DNA from: Chloroflexota bacterium
GTDB lineage: Bacteria; Chloroflexota; Anaerolineae; Aggregatilineales; Phototrophicaceae
Length of the DNA stretch: 34,997 bases
Direction of reading: 5' to 3'
Assembly (NCBI GenBank): GCA_023430545.1
Contig: JAEZAF010000021.1
Span: 1-34,997 of the forward strand
The first letter of the stretch is position 1. Each line of letters begins with the position of its first letter. The notes beneath the pieces were generated by a model. The model worked only from the letters and a program-made list of their open reading frames with translations, ran no database searches and was not told the origin of the DNA. This document shows positions 8,149 to 15,781 of the stretch, piece by piece. The translations under genes were made by a program, and so were the position numbers.

Positions 8149-9402
8149 ATGCCTGAACCGATTCGCGTACTGCACTTCGCCGATACCCATGTCGGCATGG
8201 AAAACTATGGCCGCACCGATGCCGAAACCGGCCTCAGCAGCCGCGTGGTGGACTTTCTCGACCGCATGGACGAGATCATCGCCTATGCCCGTGAGCATGA
8301 TGTCGATCTGACGATCTTCGCCGGGGATGCCTTCAAGACGCGCAACCCCAACCCGACCTTTCAGCGCGAGTTCGCCCACCGTATTCGCGACCTCTCGCAG
8401 CTTGCACCGATTGTGCTGCTGGTCGGCAACCATGACCTGCCGCCGAGTATACTCAAGGCGTCCAGCATCGAGATCTACGAAACGCTGGCCGTTCCCAATG
8501 TCTGGGTCGGATACGATTACGAAGGCCGCGTGATCAGCACCAAACGCGGCGATGTCTTTGTCGCGACTGCACCGTATCCGATTCGCAGCCGTATTCTGGA
8601 GAAGCTCTCCACCGCTGGCATGACAATCGCCCAGACCGACGAACTGCTTCAGCAGCAGATGACCAGAATCCTCGAAGATCTGGCCGCCGAAGCCGACCAG
8701 CACGAGATGCCGCGCCTGCTGACCGCGCATTTCACTGTAGGCAGTGCCGTGGTTGGCAGTGAGCGCAGCATCATGCTTGGACGCGACATCGTTGTCGGGC
8801 GGGACATCGTGGCGGACCCGCGCTGGGATTATGTCGCGCTCGGTCATGTCCACAAGCATCAGAACCTGACGACAGGCCGCATCGACGCGCCGCCGGTGGT
8901 CTACAGCGGCAGCATCGAGCGCATCGACTTCGGCGAAGAGGGCGATGCCAAGGGCTTCTGCTGGGTGGAACTCAGCCGTGACGATACCAACTGGGAGTTC
9001 GTGCGCGTCAATGCCCGCAATTTTGTCACACTCAAGGCAGACCTGCGCAAGAGCAGCAATCCGACACAGGAAACGGTCAATCTGATTGGCAAGCACGCCC
9101 TGCGCGACGCCGTGGTCCGGCTGATTTTGCAGTTCACGCCGGAGAGCGAGGTCCGCTTCAACGAGGGCGCGATCCGCGAGACGCTGCGGCAGGCCGGGGT
9201 ATTTCATCTGGCGGCAATCAAAAAGGAAGTTGAACAGCCGGTGCGTGCGCGGTTAGGCGCAAGTCCTGAAGGGCTGACACCGGAAGAACTGCTCGAACGT
9301 TACCTGATCAGCCGGGAAGTGGAGCCAGAGCGCCGCACCGAACTGCTGACCGCTGCCAGCGAGATCCTCAATCCCGAAGACAAAGGGCTGGATCTGGACT
9401 GA
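8149..9402 (+). CDS. sbcD: SbcD-like DNA-repair metallophosphoesterase (Mre11/SbcD family)
   Basis: SbcD is the nuclease subunit of the SbcCD (Mre11-Rad50-type) complex that opens hairpins and processes DNA ends. The 417-residue protein carries the dimetal phosphoesterase motifs in order: LHFADTHVG (Asp12, His14), FAGDAF (Asp60), LLVGNHDLP (Asn94, His95), a mid-region LTAHFTVG, and ALGHVHKHQ. A capping region and a C-terminal extension (about 290-417) follow, and the length fits the family. There is no clear Shine-Dalgarno before the ATG at 8149, although the protein clearly begins with the first beta strand. An sbcC ATPase gene often follows sbcD, but here a terminator and opposite-strand genes follow, so any partner must be elsewhere. 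DNA phosphoesterases of related type remain an alternative. Confidence 0.85.
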   Translation: MPEPIRVLHFADTHVGMENYGRTDAETGLSSRVVDFLDRMDEIIAYAREHDVDLTIFAGDAFKTRNPNPTFQREFAHRIRDLSQLAPIVLLVGNHDLPPSILKASSIEIYETLAVPNVWVGYDYEGRVISTKRGDVFVATAPYPIRSRILEKLSTAGMTIAQTDELLQQQMTRILEDLAAEADQHEMPRLLTAHFTVGSAVVGSERSIMLGRDIVVGRDIVADPRWDYVALGHVHKHQNLTTGRIDAPPVVYSGSIERIDFGEEGDAKGFCWVELSRDDTNWEFVRVNARNFVTLKADLRKSSNPTQETVNLIGKHALRDAVVRLILQFTPESEVRFNEGAIRETLRQAGVFHLAAIKKEVEQPVRARLGASPEGLTPEELLERYLISREVEPERRTELLTAASEILNPEDKGLDLD

Positions 9403-9427
9403 CGATCCAGGCAAACAGGCAGTACAA

Positions 9428-9452
9428 AAAGCGCGACACATGATCGCGCTTT
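9428..9452. terminator. Bidirectional intrinsic terminator between convergent genes
   Basis: AAAGCGCGA (9428-9436) pairs with TCGCGCTTT (9444-9452) around a 7-nt loop. A T-rich tail follows on the plus strand, and on the minus strand a run of five T follows. It sits between the stop codons of the sbcD-like gene and the permease gene read from the other side. Confidence 0.85.
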
Positions 9453-9476
9453 ATTTTGTCTGACAGTGACAGCGTG

Positions 9477-10445
9477 CTACTTCGTGCTGCGGGGGTCGAG
9501 GGCGTCGCGAAGACCGTCGCCGATGAAATTAATCGCCAGCACCGTGACCGTGATCAGCATACCGGGGAACAGCGCCAGCCACCAGTAACGGCTGATGTTG
9601 TCGCGGGCGCGTTCCAGCACATTCCCCCATGTGGCAGTCGGGGGCTGCACGCCGAAGCCGAGGAAACTCAGATAGGCTTCGGTAATAATCGCGCCGCCGA
9701 TGCCGAGTGTCGCTGAGACGACAATTGGGGCGATACAGTTGGGCAGGATGTGCTTGAAGATGATCTGAATATCGGTCGCGCCGATGGCCTTGGCCGAGAT
9801 CACGAATTCCTGTTCCTTCAGCGACAGGACCAGCGACCGCACGATGCGTGAGAGGCCCATCCAGCCGAGCAGACCGATAATCAGCACAATCGAGAGGGCC
9901 GTGGCGTTGAGTTCGCGTCCGAGGACATTGACCCTTAAGGCGGTCATCTGCGGATTTTTGGCGAAGACCTGCGAAATCGTCAGCAGCAGGAACAGCGCCG
10001 GGAAAGCCAGCAGCGCCTCGACAATCCGCATCAGCAGACTGTCCACCCACGAATAGCGCGTCCCGACGGTGTATCCGCTGACCAGCCCGACGACCGTGCC
10101 GAGTGTGATCGAAATAGTAACCGAGGCCACCGCGATCATCAGCGAGATCTGCCCGCCGTAAATCGAACGCGCCAGCACGTCGCGCCCCACCGAGTCCGTC
10201 CCGAAGGGATGTTCTGCCGATGGCGGCTGGAACTTGACGGCGAGATTGGTCGAATTGGCGTAGGCTTCGCTGTAAATAAACGTGCCGCCGATCACGAAGA
10301 GAAAGATCAGAAACAGCAGCACCACACCGAACACCGCCATGCGATGGCGCGTAAAGCGGCGGATCGCCCGCCGAAGCTGCGATTCACTCTCAACTTTTTC
10401 CTGCTTCTGGACGATAACAACCGGGGTTGTACTTGCGGTAGCCAT
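9477..10445 (-). CDS. Peptide/nickel-type ABC transporter permease, DppC/OppC family
   Basis: This is the second membrane subunit of an importer for oligopeptides or similar solutes. The 322-residue protein has a cytoplasmic N-terminus, a first membrane span (about 40-60), an OppC-type N-domain ending in HPFGTDSVGRDVLARSIYGG, and a binding-protein-dependent permease core. The EAA loop that contacts the ATPase is visible around EFVISAKAIGATD and IIFKHILPN. The ATG at 10445 is preceded by GGGAGA at good spacing. It starts 12 bp after the stop of the DppB-like gene, so the two are co-transcribed. No ATPase gene follows; the terminator at 9428-9452 ends the operon. The substrate cannot be read from the sequence. 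Confidence 0.92.
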   Translation of the reverse strand: MATASTTPVVIVQKQEKVESESQLRRAIRRFTRHRMAVFGVVLLFLIFLFVIGGTFIYSEAYANSTNLAVKFQPPSAEHPFGTDSVGRDVLARSIYGGQISLMIAVASVTISITLGTVVGLVSGYTVGTRYSWVDSLLMRIVEALLAFPALFLLLTISQVFAKNPQMTALRVNVLGRELNATALSIVLIIGLLGWMGLSRIVRSLVLSLKEQEFVISAKAIGATDIQIIFKHILPNCIAPIVVSATLGIGGAIITEAYLSFLGFGVQPPTATWGNVLERARDNISRYWWLALFPGMLITVTVLAINFIGDGLRDALDPRSTK

Positions 10446-10457
10446 ACTCGCGTCTCC

Positions 10458-11498
10458 CTATGAATAACGCACGCGAGGGTCGAGCGCGGCGTATAACAGA
10501 TCTGTCAGAAGCTGGAAGACGACCACGGCAACCGCGATCATCATCGTGATCATAATCAGGACATCAGTATCCAGCGATCCGAGGCTGCGGATAAACAGCA
10601 GGCCGATGCCATCCCACGAGAAGATGGTCTCCGTGACCAGCGCTCCACCGAGCACAAATGGCAGGTCGAGGCCGATGAGGGTCACCAGCGGCAGTGAGGC
10701 ATTCTTCAGGCCGTGCAAAAAGGTCACGCGGCGTTCGGACACACCTTTGGCGCGTGCCGTGCGGATGTAGTCGGAGTTCATCACGTCCAGCATACTGGCG
10801 CGGATGTAACGGCTGTAGCCCGCCATGCTGATCGAGGTCAGGCAGGCGACCGGCAGCACCATGTGCCACAGACGGTCCAGCAGCGAACCCGCACCCGGCC
10901 CGCGCAGTGATTCCATACCCTGCACCGGGAAGTAAATCGGCGATCCCATCAGGCGAAGCTGAACGGCGAAGATATACACCACCAGCAGCGCGATCACGAA
11001 AATCGGCATCGAGAACAGGATAAACGAGCAGCCGGTGATCACGTTGTCCATCAGGGAATACTGGTTGAGCGCGGTATAAATGCCGATGATCAGGGCGAAG
11101 ACCACCGTCACGGTATAGGCCGTCAGCCCAAGCTGAAGCGTATTGGGCAGTTTGCTGCCGACGATTTCAGCAGCGGGGCGTTTATAGGTCTCGGATTCGC
11201 CGAAGTCGCCGCGCAGCACGCCGCGATCCTCTCCGAAGACATCGCCTTCACCATCACCGTCCAGATCGCGCTTGACCCAGTCGTTACCGATCAGCCAATA
11301 CAGGAATTGCAGCGGCAGCGGGTCGTTATAACCGCGCAGGGTGCTGATGCGGTTGAATTCTGCCTGACTGACACGTGGGTCCTGACGCAGTTCTTCCATC
11401 GGATTGCCCTGCACGCGGATCAGCAGAAAGGTCATGACCGCAATCAGGATCAGCAGCGGGATGGCCTGTAAAAGCCGCCGGATAATGTAACCACCCAT
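10458..11498 (-). CDS. Peptide/nickel-type ABC transporter permease, DppB/OppB family
   Basis: This is the first membrane subunit of the same importer. The 346-residue protein opens with MGGYIIRRLLQAIPLLILIA, the usual N-terminal span of the family, and contains the EAA loop NSDYIRTARAKGVSERRV. The extracytoplasmic loop after the first span is longer than in typical DppB proteins. It holds DLDGDGEGDVFGE (78-90), an Asp-rich sequence like an EF-hand or dockerin calcium loop, before GVLRGDFG. A related DADGDG loop occurs in the binding protein encoded just upstream. The start at 11498 has only a weak GAGTGAT as ribosome site. The 167-bp gap from the binding-protein gene contains a strong hairpin that probably lowers permease expression relative to the binding protein. 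Confidence 0.92.
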   Translation of the reverse strand: MGGYIIRRLLQAIPLLILIAVMTFLLIRVQGNPMEELRQDPRVSQAEFNRISTLRGYNDPLPLQFLYWLIGNDWVKRDLDGDGEGDVFGEDRGVLRGDFGESETYKRPAAEIVGSKLPNTLQLGLTAYTVTVVFALIIGIYTALNQYSLMDNVITGCSFILFSMPIFVIALLVVYIFAVQLRLMGSPIYFPVQGMESLRGPGAGSLLDRLWHMVLPVACLTSISMAGYSRYIRASMLDVMNSDYIRTARAKGVSERRVTFLHGLKNASLPLVTLIGLDLPFVLGGALVTETIFSWDGIGLLFIRSLGSLDTDVLIMITMMIAVAVVVFQLLTDLLYAALDPRVRYS

Positions 11499-11619
11499 AG
11501 AGCATCACTCGTAATAAATGTAAACGCATTCGCAATAAAGTCAGCCGTGAGAACGACTCTTAAGTACCAGTACGTGGAAATGCGCTTTATCGGATGTAAG
11601 TTCAATGCAGACGGTAAAT

Positions 11620-11650
11620 CAGGGCGCACCTGATGATCAGATGCGCCCTG
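11620..11650 (-). promoter_or_regulatory. Intercistronic hairpin between binding-protein and permease genes
   Basis: CAGGGCGCA (11620-11628) pairs with TGCGCCCTG (11642-11650), and the 13-nt loop can itself pair CTGA with TCAG. The hairpin lies 16 nt past the binding-protein stop. No strong T-run follows on the minus strand, so partial termination or protection from 3' decay is more likely than full termination. Confidence 0.65.
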
Positions 11651-11665
11651 AAAGAGAGACATGAT

Positions 11666-13456
11666 TTACTGAACGGGCTGCCAGTTCTCAACGCTCTGGA
11701 AGTAGTTACCGCTCAGTGTACCCACGCTGATCGTGCTGATATCGAAGCGATCGGTACGGACTGCCCATGCCGTCGGACGCGGGCGGATGCTGTGCCAGAT
11801 AGCGGCTTCGAAGAACAGCGGGTCACGGCCATAGGCCAGTTCCATACGCTCTTCCGGATCGATGGTGGTGGCAACCAGATCATCGAGGCGGTCGAACTCT
11901 TCGTTGCAGAACCAGGTCCCGTTACGGCCTTCCGGATTTTCCTGCGAGGGGATACCTTCGCACTGGAAGTTGTCCGGCGAACCGTTCGGAGACAGCGGGT
12001 CGTTGCTCAGCGCGTACATGGCGAGGTCGTAGTTGCCGGTGTTCAGCAGACCACGGGTGGCGAATGAGGCGAACAGGGCGGTCGGGCCGTCAACCACGAA
12101 GGTCTGGGTCGCGACACCAACCTGCTCGAGCTGATCCTGAATCACGGTCTGGATGTCAGGACGCGGGGTCACCGGGGTGGTGTAGAAGCGCAGCACCAGC
12201 GCGGTCCCGTCTTCCACGCCTTCCACACCCTGCGCGACGCGCGGGGTCGGGACGGTGGCGGTACCTTCGTCGCCGTCATCATCCACCCAGCCAGCTTCGG
12301 TCAGCAGATTGCGGGCCAGTTCGACATCGTATTCACGGAAGCCGACTTCCGGATTGGTGAACTGCTCGGGGAACCAGGTGCGGGTGAGCTGTTCGCCTGC
12401 GCCTTCACCACCGAACTGGTCGGCGATACCGCGACGGTCGATGGCGTGGACAATGGCTTCACGCACGCGGACATCCTGCATGGCTGCGAAGCCGTTGGGG
12501 CCGCTGTTCATCCAGATGGCGTCAACGAACACGCCCGGGACGATGAAGGTGCCGACATTTTCCATCTCGCCGTAGCCGTTGTTGACGGAGTCGAAGTTGA
12601 AGGCGAGGTCGATGTCACCAACGCTCATCGCGTTTTCCATCTGGGCCGATTCGGGGATGAACTGAAGGATGAAGCTGTCGATGGCCGGGACGGTCTCGAA
12701 GTCGTTCACGCCCCAGTTTTCGTTGCGGACGAAGGTCGCGTTCTGACCTGCGCTGAACGATTCCAGAACGTACGGGCCATAACCCACCAGTTCAGACGGG
12801 TCGATGGAAGCGAATGCACGGAAGTACGGGGAATCGTCGATGTTGGCATCGAAGACACCGTCACCGTCGGCGTCCATCGTGAAGCCTTCGCTGTTTTCGC
12901 CGAGGAACTTGTGTGCCGGGAACATGCACGACAGGGTGCCATCGGTCAGGAAGTCCGGCCACGGCTGGTTGTAGGTCACGACGACGGTCAGGTCATCAGT
13001 GGCTTCAGCGCTGGCGACAACTTCCGGATAGAACCCACGCTGGAAGCTGTCCAGTGCATCGGGCTGCATCATCAGGTTGTGGTAGAACAGGCAGTCTTCA
13101 GAGGTGATCGGCTCACCGTCAGACCACAGCATGCCTTCGCGCAGCTTGTAGGTCACGACCGGGGCTTCGCCGCCTTCGACTTCAACCGTGCTCACCAGAC
13201 CATTTTCCGGGCTGGGGATTTCTTCAACCATAATGGGGTAGATTTCGCGCTCTTCACCACGCCAGCCCCAGGTATCACGACCATAAAAACCGGTCAGATA
13301 GGTTGAAAATGCAGAGTTGGAAAGTGGGGATGGGAGGTCAGGCTCCTGCTCCCAGCCAACGATCATGGTCACGCCGCCATCCTGGGCGGAGACCGCACCG
13401 AAGCTCATCACCATGACGAGCACCAGTGCAAGCGCAAATAAACGACTAAACTTCAT
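11666..13456 (-). CDS. Extracellular solute-binding protein family 5 (peptide/nickel ABC importer)
   Basis: The protein captures the substrate for the two permeases encoded downstream. It has 596 residues with a cleavable signal peptide (cut near FGAVSA, about residue 24) and no lipobox cysteine, so anchoring is unclear. Family-5 features are YKLREGMLWSDGEPITSEDCLFY, LVGYGPYVLESF, VREAIVHAIDRRGIAD and LARNLLTEAGWVDDDGD. An Asp-rich loop DADGDGVFD (195-203) resembles a calcium site; the second, GWVDDDGDEG, is common in this family. AGGAGG (13466-13471, minus) precedes the ATG by nine bases, the strongest ribosome site in the operon. A candidate promoter and palindromic operator lie at 13533-13584. 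The substrate is unknown; peptides are the default guess. Confidence 0.94.
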   Translation of the reverse strand: MKFSRLFALALVLVMVMSFGAVSAQDGGVTMIVGWEQEPDLPSPLSNSAFSTYLTGFYGRDTWGWRGEEREIYPIMVEEIPSPENGLVSTVEVEGGEAPVVTYKLREGMLWSDGEPITSEDCLFYHNLMMQPDALDSFQRGFYPEVVASAEATDDLTVVVTYNQPWPDFLTDGTLSCMFPAHKFLGENSEGFTMDADGDGVFDANIDDSPYFRAFASIDPSELVGYGPYVLESFSAGQNATFVRNENWGVNDFETVPAIDSFILQFIPESAQMENAMSVGDIDLAFNFDSVNNGYGEMENVGTFIVPGVFVDAIWMNSGPNGFAAMQDVRVREAIVHAIDRRGIADQFGGEGAGEQLTRTWFPEQFTNPEVGFREYDVELARNLLTEAGWVDDDGDEGTATVPTPRVAQGVEGVEDGTALVLRFYTTPVTPRPDIQTVIQDQLEQVGVATQTFVVDGPTALFASFATRGLLNTGNYDLAMYALSNDPLSPNGSPDNFQCEGIPSQENPEGRNGTWFCNEEFDRLDDLVATTIDPEERMELAYGRDPLFFEAAIWHSIRPRPTAWAVRTDRFDISTISVGTLSGNYFQSVENWQPVQ

Positions 13457-13532
13457 TTAACCGATCCTCCTGAAAAGATAAAATTTATAGGCTCGACAGC
13501 CTGTGAAGGCCAAATGCCTACAGACTGCCCAT

Positions 13533-13584
13533 GTTAACAATCGTTAACGCTGATGAAGATAGCATAAATCGACAAGTCAAACAA
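13533..13584 (-). promoter_or_regulatory. Candidate promoter and operator of the ABC importer operon
   Basis: On the minus strand, TTGTTT (13579-13584) and TATCTT (13556-13561) are 17 bp apart. Just past the expected start point lies GTTAACAATCGTTAAC (13533-13548), two GTTAAC boxes exactly 10 bp apart that also form an inverted repeat. This is a typical repressor position. The rest of the 364-bp gap (13457-13820) is AT-rich, with no supported gene. Confidence 0.4.
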
Positions 13585-13820
13585 CAAATTTATGGCGAAA
13601 ATTGCTTATATCCTGCTAATGAAACCCGCCTGAACCGTAAAAACCCGTCTTCACAACTGCTGAATAGTCAGACTGTTTGAGGTTTACAGGCAGAAATTGG
13701 AGGCATCTGAGGGACAGGGCAAAAATATGTTGTGGATTTGGATATTCATAGGAACAAAGGTTCTGTTTTTACTCATTAATAAGACTGTCATAATGCGTCT
13801 ATAACAAAAGAATACAAACA

Positions 13821-14291
13821 TCAGGACAGAAGTTTGGGCATCAGCTTGTCCATCAGCAGCGCGGTGTCTTCCAGCGACTGGAAGTCATCGGCATAGGAAA
13901 TGACACCGAGCTGCGGGTCGAAGCTCCAGAAGGCGGCCTGATCGTACAGATAGCGGATATACGTGTAGCAGATCCCCAGCACCAGCCGGGAATAGACGGT
14001 ATAGGCCATATACGGGAAGAACAGGATCACGCCGCGATCGTGGATGTACATCACAACGCCGAGTTCATCATTGGGGTAATGCAGCTCGACATCGTTATTC
14101 GGCCCCTGTATCGGGATCAGGTACGGATCGAGCTTCAGCATCAGCCGGGCCAGCACTCTGGGTTTGATGCGGCGCACCGGCCAGAAGATCTCCGGCTGAT
14201 CCTGGCTCTGGCCGTTGGCAAACAGCCAGTCGATCATGCTTGGGGTCAGTTTGCCGGTTTTCGGTACATACAGATGGATTTCGTAAATCAC
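13821..14291 (-). CDS. Hypothetical protein, 156 residues
   Basis: I do not recognise a family. The start is a GTG at 14291 preceded by AGGG, giving 156 residues. The sequence is rich in aromatic residues (ELHYPNDELGVVMYIHDRGVILFFPYMAYTVYS could form strands or a short amphipathic segment; only part is quoted as motif: HDRGVILFFPYMAY). There is no signal peptide and no obvious membrane span. The C-terminal part DFQSLEDTALLMDKLMPKLL looks helical. Codon use resembles its neighbours and no other frame offers a better protein. It lies 88 bp downstream of the HEAT-repeat gene on the same strand and may be in its transcript. A small cytoplasmic alpha/beta protein is all I can say. Confidence 0.65.
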   Translation of the reverse strand: MIYEIHLYVPKTGKLTPSMIDWLFANGQSQDQPEIFWPVRRIKPRVLARLMLKLDPYLIPIQGPNNDVELHYPNDELGVVMYIHDRGVILFFPYMAYTVYSRLVLGICYTYIRYLYDQAAFWSFDPQLGVISYADDFQSLEDTALLMDKLMPKLLS

Positions 14292-14379
14292 GGTTACCCT
14301 GATTCGGCGTCAGCAGGACGGCAGTCCGCAGCCCACAGGTCTGCCTCTCCGCCTGCCCTGCCCGGTTAAGCTTCACTGG

Positions 14380-15234
14380 TTAATGGTTCAGGCGGGTCAG
14401 TGCCAGATAGATGGCATCCTTCACGGCCTGATCATCGTCACTGATATACTGGCGCAGACGCTCAATCGCACGCGGATCGCCCCAGCGCCCCAGTGTCTCG
14501 GCGGTGGCGCGGCGGACGTTCAGGCTGGCATCATCCAGCGTGTTCATCACAGCCTCAAACGCGCTGCCATCGCGGATCAGCCCCAGTGACAGCACACTGT
14601 TATACCGCACCCATTCGGAGTCGTCCTTCAGCCCTTCAATCAGCGTTGAGGTGACATGAGGGTCGCCGATTCTGCCGAGTGTCTTCGCGGTGCAGATGCG
14701 CACCCAGTGATCCGGGTCCTTCATCAGTGGGATCAGTGCGGGCACAGCGTCTTTCGCGCCGAGCGTCCCCAGCGCAGTCGCCACACAGCTTCGCACCACC
14801 GCGTCTTCATCCTGCACCAGATTTAAAAGCGGGGCAATGGCCCGTTCGTCATCCAGCCAGCCGAGCGCGGCTGCCGCGTTACGCCGCGTCGATGCTTTCG
14901 GATCAGTCAGTAGGCCGATCAGGGGTTCGACGGCGCGTTCATCCCCGATTTCGCCCAGTGCCTTCGCCGCCCAGTCCTGTACATCTTCGTCGGGATCGCG
15001 CAGCACATCCAGCAGCGGCTGGACGGCGCGTTCGTCCCCGATTTCACCCAGCGCCCATGCCGCCAGATAGCGAACACGAACACTTTCATGCTTCAGCGCA
15101 GCGATCAGCGCCTCGACCGCGTCCCGGCCAATGGTAATCAGTTCAATGGCACTGGTCTGCTGCCGATCCTTGTTGGGACTGTCCAGATCCTGAATGAACT
15201 GCTCGATCCGTTCAGATGGTGTAACGGTAGACAT
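14380..15234 (-). CDS. HEAT-repeat (PBS lyase-like) protein
   Basis: The 284-residue protein consists almost entirely of about eight HEAT-like repeats of 30-31 residues. Examples are AVEALIAALKHESVRVRYLA, AVQPLLDVLRDPDEDVQDWA, AVEPLIGLLTDPKASTRRNA and AVPALIPLMKDPDHWVRICT, most followed by AxALGxxGD. Such solenoids bind proteins and are often called PBS-lyase HEAT proteins although they are not lyases. There is no signal peptide. I chose the ATG at 15234, with GAGGTG ten bases before, rather than an upstream GTG at 15303 whose extra residues look non-coding. Two overlapping short palindromes (GGGGCATGCCCC at 15261-15272 and CCTGATGGCATCAGG at 15271-15285) lie in the leader and might influence translation. 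The partner is unknown. Confidence 0.88.
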   Translation of the reverse strand: MSTVTPSERIEQFIQDLDSPNKDRQQTSAIELITIGRDAVEALIAALKHESVRVRYLAAWALGEIGDERAVQPLLDVLRDPDEDVQDWAAKALGEIGDERAVEPLIGLLTDPKASTRRNAAAALGWLDDERAIAPLLNLVQDEDAVVRSCVATALGTLGAKDAVPALIPLMKDPDHWVRICTAKTLGRIGDPHVTSTLIEGLKDDSEWVRYNSVLSLGLIRDGSAFEAVMNTLDDASLNVRRATAETLGRWGDPRAIERLRQYISDDDQAVKDAIYLALTRLNH

Positions 15235-15620
15235 ATGGGAAGAACACCTCAGCTTCGCACGGGGCATGCCCCTGATGGCATCAGGAGGTTTCCTTGTAAA
15301 CACCCGTTAAAGAGAACATAGTGACTGCTGATTACATATTAGCATAGACTGTATGCAATTGTGCTTAACGTTGTCTGGGGCCAGGTCTGGAATTTTCGGC
15401 ATTGTGGATTGAGATAAGGGTTTAGCGGTTGAAGCCGATGGAAGTTGAAGCACAATTTCGCCCTGTCCCAGCGTGGCAGGCAGCATCAGGCATGCAGGGA
15501 TGGAGGGGAGTTTTTGGGTCCACTTCGTTTGAAAATTCGAACCGCGCAATCCGAACATCTGTGCTATACTATGAGGCGCCTGCACCTTAACATGAGCCAT
15601 AATTCCAGCGCCTCGTCGTA

Positions 15621-15655
15621 TTGCTGCACGATTTTGCTGCAAAATCGTGCAGCAA
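15621..15655. repeat. Perfect 15-bp inverted repeat
   Basis: TTGCTGCACGATTTT (15621-15635) and AAAATCGTGCAGCAA (15641-15655) are exact complements around GCTGC. It lies in the roughly 0.5-kb gap 15235-15781, which holds no gene that I can support; open frames there are short and biased by the repeats. No T-run follows, so it does not look like a simple terminator. Confidence 0.9.
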
Positions 15656-15674
15656 GGCGGCATTTTGAGGGGAA

Positions 15675-15725
15675 AATTTGTTGCAGCACAAAAATTTTGT
15701 GCTGCTGCTGCTGCTGCAACAAATT
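15675..15725. repeat. Second palindrome with (CTG)5 run in one arm
   Basis: GCAGCACAAAA (15683-15693) and TTTTGTGCTGC (15695-15705) pair around one base. Outside these, AATTTGTTG (15675-15683) pairs with CAACAAATT (15717-15725). The two arm parts are separated on the right side by extra CTG units (CTG x 5 at 15702-15716), as if a trinucleotide expansion had entered one arm. Both palindromes share the TTG/TGCAGCA theme. Confidence 0.85.
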
Positions 15726-15781
15726 GTAGCAGTAGTGGATGGCATTCAATGCCGCCCGCTGTCTCGCTGCTGCTGTATGCT

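Noticed and set aside
7594..9207. Minus-strand frame of over 500 codons running through the 14-bp tandem repeat
   Set aside because: It covers parts of two well-supported plus-strand genes, and its repeat-encoded residues are a by-product of a 14-bp unit open in that frame.
12446..13306. Plus-strand frame opposite the solute-binding protein gene
   Set aside because: Shadow of a strongly supported family-5 binding protein; no motif or ribosome site.
15565..15570. Plus-strand promoter (TATACT)
   Set aside because: No -35 box at proper spacing and no plus-strand gene follows.
15307..15729. Short genes in the gap near 15.3-15.7 kb
   Set aside because: Open frames on both strands run through the palindromes and CTG run and have no start signal or protein-like sequence.
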